DNA of 64,000 nucleotides from Microbacterium luteolum (GTDB taxonomy: Bacteria > Actinomycetota > Actinomycetes > Actinomycetales > Microbacteriaceae), in assembly GCF_039533965.1 (NCBI RefSeq), contig NZ_BAAAUN010000001.1, positions 2,268,950-2,332,949 on the forward strand, given 5' to 3'. The notes under the pieces are model-generated. The model worked only from the letters and a program-made list of their open reading frames with translations, searched no databases and was not told the DNA's origin. This document shows positions 60,549 through 64,000 of the stretch, piece after piece. How positions within the stretch are numbered: position 1 is the first letter of the stretch; the number at the start of each line of letters is the position of its first letter. The position numbers were made by a program, and so were the translations under genes.

Positions 60549-61970
60549 TCACCCCCGCCGCCACACCGCCACGACCCCCGCACCGACCACGGCCAGCGCG
60601 GCGGCTCCGAGGAAGAGCCAGGCGAAGCCGCCGGTGAGAGCATCCGCCGCTGTCGCGCCGTCCGCCTCGAGAGCGGCGGTACGCAGTCCGGCGATGGTCC
60701 CGAGCACGGCCAGACCGACGGCGCCGCCGATCTGCTGGCTCGTGTTGATGAGTCCACCGGCGAGTCCCGCCTCGCCACCCTCGACGCCGTCGACCGCGAG
60801 CTGCGTCGTGGCGACGAAGGCTCCGCCGAGGCCGATGCCGATCAGGAGCGTCGGGCCGAGCAGCTGCGCGACGAACGCGGCATCCGAGGGCGCCGCAGCG
60901 AGCCAGACCAGGCCGCCGGCGAGCACGAGCAGCGACCCGATGAGCACGGGGCGCACACCGAGCCGTCCGATCAGGCTCGGCACCGCTCCGGCCACGAGCA
61001 CCAGGGCACCGGCGAGCGGAAGCTGCGAGAGCCCGGCGGCGAGCGCGTCGTATCCGAGCACCGCCTGCATGTAGACCGACAGCGCGAAGAACAGCGCGAC
61101 CATCGCAGCGCCGCCCAAAACCATCACGACGTTGCCGAGCGCGAGGCTGCGGTTGCGGAACACCGACAGCGGCACGAGCGGCTCGGCAGTCCGACGCTCG
61201 ATCACGAGGAAGGCGGCTCCCAGCACCAGCGCGCCCGCGAAGAGCACGAGAGGGAGCGGATGCAGGAACCCGAGCTGCTCGACGGCGCTGAAGCCGCCGA
61301 CCAGGGCGACGAGCGCGGCCGTGACAGTGACGGCGCCGGCGACATCCAGACGTCCGGGGGTGCGCGCACCGTCGCGGGTGACGAGCAGCGGGATCGCGAT
61401 CAACACGATCGCGCCGATCGGAACGTTCACGAAGAACACGGACTGCCAGCCGAGGGTCGCGGTGAGCACGCCTCCGAGCAGCACACCGGCCGCGGATCCG
61501 ATGCCGGCCACGCCGCCCCACACGCCGAGCGCCGTGGTGCGCTCCTTGGCGTCGGGGAAGAGGTGGGTGAGCAGCGCCAGAGCCGCCGGGGCGAGGAGTG
61601 CCGCCGACGCGCCCTGCAGCGCGCGAGCCGCCAGGAGCATCTCGGCCGAGAACGAGAGACCGGCCAGGGCGGATGCCGCGACGAATCCGGCCGTCCCGAC
61701 GAGGAACACCCGGCGGTGGCCGTAGCGGTCGGCCAGTCGTCCGCCGAGGAGCAGCAGCCCGCCGAAGGCGAGGACGTACGCGGTGATGACCCAAGCGAGC
61801 GCGCCGGTGTCCATGCCGAGCTGCTGCCCGAGCACGGGGAGCGCGATGTTCACGATCGAGGCGTCGAGCACCACGAGGAACTGCGCGAGCGCGAGAACAC
61901 TGAGCGCGAGCCAGCGGCGCGAACTGCGCGGCGCAGCATCCTGCGCGGTGGGAACGGTGAGAGTGGACAT
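60549..61970 (-). CDS. DHA2-family (14-TMS) MFS drug exporter
   Basis: This 473-residue exporter has fourteen predicted membrane segments with VVLDASIVNIALPVLGQQLG in helix 1 and GGRLADRYGHRRVFL in the loop 2-3, as in EmrB/QacA. It lies downstream of a TetR gene with the same 20-base operator before each gene, so it is a local drug or metabolite efflux system. Confidence 0.92.
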   Translation of the reverse strand: MSTLTVPTAQDAAPRSSRRWLALSVLALAQFLVVLDASIVNIALPVLGQQLGMDTGALAWVITAYVLAFGGLLLLGGRLADRYGHRRVFLVGTAGFVAASALAGLSFSAEMLLAARALQGASAALLAPAALALLTHLFPDAKERTTALGVWGGVAGIGSAAGVLLGGVLTATLGWQSVFFVNVPIGAIVLIAIPLLVTRDGARTPGRLDVAGAVTVTAALVALVGGFSAVEQLGFLHPLPLVLFAGALVLGAAFLVIERRTAEPLVPLSVFRNRSLALGNVVMVLGGAAMVALFFALSVYMQAVLGYDALAAGLSQLPLAGALVLVAGAVPSLIGRLGVRPVLIGSLLVLAGGLVWLAAAPSDAAFVAQLLGPTLLIGIGLGGAFVATTQLAVDGVEGGEAGLAGGLINTSQQIGGAVGLAVLGTIAGLRTAALEADGATAADALTGGFAWLFLGAAALAVVGAGVVAVWRRG

Positions 61971-61990
61971 GATCTTCCTTTCGGGGTGAT

Positions 61991-62010
61991 GAGTGATTGC
62001 TCACTCACTC
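61991..62010. promoter_or_regulatory. TetR operator at the exporter promoter
   Basis: GAGTGATTGCTCACTCACTC carries the inverted arms GAGTGA and TCACTC with an eight-base spacer. It differs from the copy at 62620-62639 at three of twenty positions. Confidence 0.8.
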
Positions 62011-62050
62011 TTGCGGCCACACGAGAGCCCGGACGAGCCGGGCCGGTGAT

Positions 62051-62617
62051 TCAGTCGGGGTGGCGGATGCCGCGGGTCAGCAGTTTCGCCCACTGCTCCG
62101 GGTGCCCGTCGAGCTGGGCGGTGACGATGAGGTGGCACAGCTGGCCGAAGGCGATGAAGCGCTGCACATCTTCGTCGGAGCCGCCGGAGCGACTCTGCGC
62201 GAAGGCGGTCACGCGACCCAGCCCGGTGCGAAGTGCCGCGCCGACCTCCGGGATCTCGGCCACGGACTGCGCATGCACCTGCAGCATGAGCAGCTTCCGG
62301 TCCGAAATCAGGTGCGCGTACGCGTCACCCATGGCGTCGAGGATCGCCTCGGGCGTCTGTTCGGCAGCAGCATCCGCTCCCTCTTCGAGGGCGACGAGGA
62401 TCGCTTCGAAGCAGGCCTCGAGCGCGGCGATGAACAGCGCCTCCTTGCCCGAGTAGAGCTTGAAGACGTAAGCCGGCGAGATCTTCGCCTCACGTGCGAC
62501 ATCCGCGACGGTCGTGCCGTGATAGCCGCCGCGAGCGAACTCGGCGAGCGCCGCCGACGCCACGAGGGGGCGACGGGCGTCGGCCGTGGAGAGGATCGAG
62601 CTACGCGTCGTGGACAT
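62051..62617 (-). CDS. TetR-family transcriptional regulator
   Basis: This 188-residue regulator has the HTH from VASAALAEFARGGYHGTTVA to VAREAKISPAYVFKLYSGK and a C-terminal ligand domain. ATG 62617 lies after the operator; ATG 62653 would begin within it. It represses itself and the exporter downstream. Confidence 0.92.
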   Translation of the reverse strand: MSTTRSSILSTADARRPLVASAALAEFARGGYHGTTVADVAREAKISPAYVFKLYSGKEALFIAALEACFEAILVALEEGADAAAEQTPEAILDAMGDAYAHLISDRKLLMLQVHAQSVAEIPEVGAALRTGLGRVTAFAQSRSGGSDEDVQRFIAFGQLCHLIVTAQLDGHPEQWAKLLTRGIRHPD

Positions 62618-62619
62618 AT

Positions 62620-62639
62620 GAGTGACTGTACACTCACTC
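62620..62639. promoter_or_regulatory. TetR operator, autoregulatory copy
   Basis: GAGTGACTGTACACTCACTC is an inverted repeat of GAGTGA and TCACTC, immediately upstream of the TetR start codon. It is nearly identical to the exporter site. Confidence 0.8.
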
Positions 62640-62747
62640 TCCTGCGCGTGCAAGAGTCGAACGCTGGGCGTGAAGAGTCATAGATTGTCGCCTGACCTGC
62701 GTGCGACGCGGCATTCCGTGACTCCTCACCGCCGCACAACTTGCCGT

Positions 62748-62768
62748 ATCTGTCGATAAACGATAGAT
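62748..62768. promoter_or_regulatory. XRE operator before the DUF2975 gene
   Basis: ATCTGTCG and CGATAGAT form an inverted repeat with one mismatch and a five-base spacer, 31 bases upstream of the DUF2975 start. The XRE protein encoded two genes downstream is the likely binder. Confidence 0.5.
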
Positions 62769-62798
62769 TCCTACTGTTCTTCGATGAAAGGTGAAACC

Positions 62799-63287
62799 AT
62801 GCGGAAAGCGACGATCGTCGTGCTGCAGGTCGTGATCGCGATCGCGCTGGTCGGGTCGGTGGCCGTTCAGGCACTCATCGCCCCGCTGCTCTGGCTCGAT
62901 CTCGGCGAAGGCGAGCTCTTGGGACGGATCTTCCTCGTGGGCGTCGTCGTCCTCGGCGTCGGCACGCTGCAGGTGTTCGGCATCTGCGTGTGGCTGCTGC
63001 TCAACCGGGTGCGGCGCGGATCGATCTTCTCGGAGTCGTCGTTCCTCTACGTCGACGTGATCATCGCGGCGATCCTCGTCGCCGCGATCCTGGCGCTGGC
63101 ACTGGCGATCGCACTCGCCCCTGGCGATGCGGCGCCCGGAGTCGTGGGCCTGATCTGCGGGGCATCGCTCGTCCTCGGCGGCATGGCGCTGCTCGTCGTC
63201 GTGATGAAGGCGCTGCTGCGTCAGGCGGTCGCCAGCGAGACCGAGGCGCAGTCGCTGCGCTCCGAGCTCGACAACGAGGTGATCTGA
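62799..63287 (+). CDS. DUF2975 membrane protein
   Basis: This 162-residue protein has four membrane helices, the first RKATIVVLQVVIAIALVGSV, and a loop RRGSIFSESSFLYVD typical of DUF2975. Its stop overlaps the XRE gene start (TGATG), a pairing seen widely in this family. Function unknown. ATG 62799 follows GAAAGGTGAAACC. Confidence 0.87.
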   Translation: MRKATIVVLQVVIAIALVGSVAVQALIAPLLWLDLGEGELLGRIFLVGVVVLGVGTLQVFGICVWLLLNRVRRGSIFSESSFLYVDVIIAAILVAAILALALAIALAPGDAAPGVVGLICGASLVLGGMALLVVVMKALLRQAVASETEAQSLRSELDNEVI

Positions 63288-63502
63288 TGCCCGTCGTCGT
63301 CGACATCGACGTGATGATGGCCCGGCGCAAGATGAGCGTCGGCGAGCTGGCCGAGCGCATCGGCATCACCCCGACCAACCTCGCGGTGCTCAAGAACGGA
63401 CGCGCGAAGGCGGTGCGCTTCACGACCCTGGATGCTCTGTGCGAGGTGCTCGAGTGCCAGCCCGGCGACCTGCTGCGCTGGGAGGCCGAGGGCGCCGACT
63501 GA
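63287..63502 (+). CDS. XRE-family HTH regulator (YozG-like)
   Basis: This 71-residue single-HTH protein has MMARRKMSVGELAERIGITP then TNLAVLKNGRAKAVRF and ends CQPGDLLRWE. The gene overlaps the DUF2975 gene by one base. It probably regulates the pair through the site at 62748-62768. Confidence 0.9.
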   Translation: MPVVVDIDVMMARRKMSVGELAERIGITPTNLAVLKNGRAKAVRFTTLDALCEVLECQPGDLLRWEAEGAD

Positions 63503-63532
63503 CCCGGCCGGTCTCCGTTCGGCCCAGTTGTC

Positions 63533-63594
63533 GGCAGGATTCTCGGATGCAGGTTCAGAAGACGTGTTCTGGACCTGCATCCGTGATTTCTGCC
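63533..63594. repeat. Long imperfect hairpin / bidirectional terminator (family E)
   Basis: The arms contain CGGATGCAGGTTCAGAA and TTCTGGACCTGCATCCG, extended outward by GGCAG and CTGCC. It lies between the convergent XRE and panB genes. Confidence 0.65.
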
Positions 63595-63651
63595 TGCACA
63601 GGTACCGGCAGACCGCAGACCGCGCCGAACAGACGGATGCCGCGGCGCGCG

Positions 63652-64000
63652 CTATCTCCCAGCGAGCAGCTCCCGCAGGCGCGCAGCCTCGTCCGCCGGC
63701 ATCGCGTACCCGTGCTCGACCCCCGGATACACCCCGCCGCGCACCTCTGCCGCATACTCCGACACCCCGGCGACCGCCGAGTCGCGCAGCTCCGCGTAGC
63801 GCTTCACGAACTTCGCCGCGCCGCCGTCGTACAGCCCGAGCAGGTCGTGGAACACGAGCACCTGGCCGTCGGCATCCGCTCCCGCTCCGATCCCGATGAC
63901 CGGGATGTCGAGCAGGGGCACGAGCGCCGCGGTGACCTCCGACGGCACCGCCTCGACGACGAGCAGAGAGCAGCCGGCATCCTGCAGGGCGAGGGCATCG
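63652..64000 (-). CDS. panB: 3-methyl-2-oxobutanoate hydroxymethyltransferase (partial)
   Basis: This is the C-terminal 115 residues of PanB, the first enzyme of pantothenate synthesis, cut by the window edge. VIGIGAGADADGQVLVFHDL is the PanB core signature, followed by KFVKRYAEL and the C-terminal YPGVEHGYAM. The missing N-terminal part holds the metal site. Confidence 0.93.
   Translation of the reverse strand, partial: DALALQDAGCSLLVVEAVPSEVTAALVPLLDIPVIGIGAGADADGQVLVFHDLLGLYDGGAAKFVKRYAELRDSAVAGVSEYAAEVRGGVYPGVEHGYAMPADEAARLRELLAGR

Noticed and set aside
1..64000. tRNA, rRNA or mobile-element genes
   Set aside because: I found no cloverleaf with a GTTCRA arm in context, no rRNA sequence and no transposase, integrase or phage gene.

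Overview
The window is a high-GC, densely packed bacterial chromosome segment. Codon use, the frequent GGATGC-type words, leader-poor operons and the gene content point to an actinobacterium of the Microbacteriaceae, most likely Microbacterium or a close relative. This is inferred from style; no rRNA or species marker is present. I see no rRNA, tRNA, CRISPR array, transposase, integrase or phage gene.

Layout. 1-1.8 kb: end of a sugar-type ABC binding protein (cut by the window edge) with a palindromic operator, and a small conserved protein. 1.8-4.4 kb: two tandem secreted lipoproteins of AztD (zinc metallochaperone) type behind a Zur-like box. 4.5-8.9 kb: protealysin-like M4 protease with its emfourin inhibitor, a kinase-like protein, an RNase HI fusion and two small membrane proteins. 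8.9-10.3 kb: a flavin amine oxidase whose C-terminal FAD motif sits at the N-terminus (apparent circular permutation). 10.4-17.6 kb: ArsR/SRPBCC pair, then a TetR-controlled operon of MFS transporter, DUF3089 hydrolase, amidase and prolyl-iminopeptidase-like hydrolase. 17.7-26.4 kb: a sulfated-glycan locus with PadR regulator, sulfatase, MFS transporter, M28 protein, two DUF202 proteins and a formylglycine-generating enzyme on the minus strand, and a GH43-type glycosidase divergently on the plus strand. 26.5-33.1 kb: a two-gene operon for sortase-anchored surface proteins (DUF11/CshA-repeat adhesin and an LPATG metalloprotease).

33.3-46.9 kb is the most unusual region. It holds a LysR-linked HisD-type dehydrogenase and a nitrilase-family hydrolase, followed by a regulon of a bicupin protein, a double SnoaL protein, a LacI regulator, a second HisD-type dehydrogenase, an SDR, an HpcH/HpaI aldolase, an alpha/beta hydrolase and a sugar-type ABC importer. 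Copies of a palindrome close to TGCATACGTATGCA lie before all three divergent operons, so the LacI protein probably controls the set. The substrate is not evident.

46.9-64 kb is mostly housekeeping and small regulatory modules: MFS exporters with ArsR or TetR partners, a SRPBCC/ArsR pair, a Phd-MNT/HepT toxin-antitoxin pair, a BCCT transporter broken by a G7 tract, a UbiB-like kinase carrying repeat DNA in frame, PadR, methionine aminopeptidase with a divergent XRE gene, VapBC, a DUF2975/XRE pair, and the start of panB at the edge.

The intergenic spaces carry several dispersed palindromic repeat families: an 80-bp family (two copies), an 86-bp family (two copies), and the CTTCGACAGGCTCAGGGA-type repeat (three copies, two of them inside reading frames).
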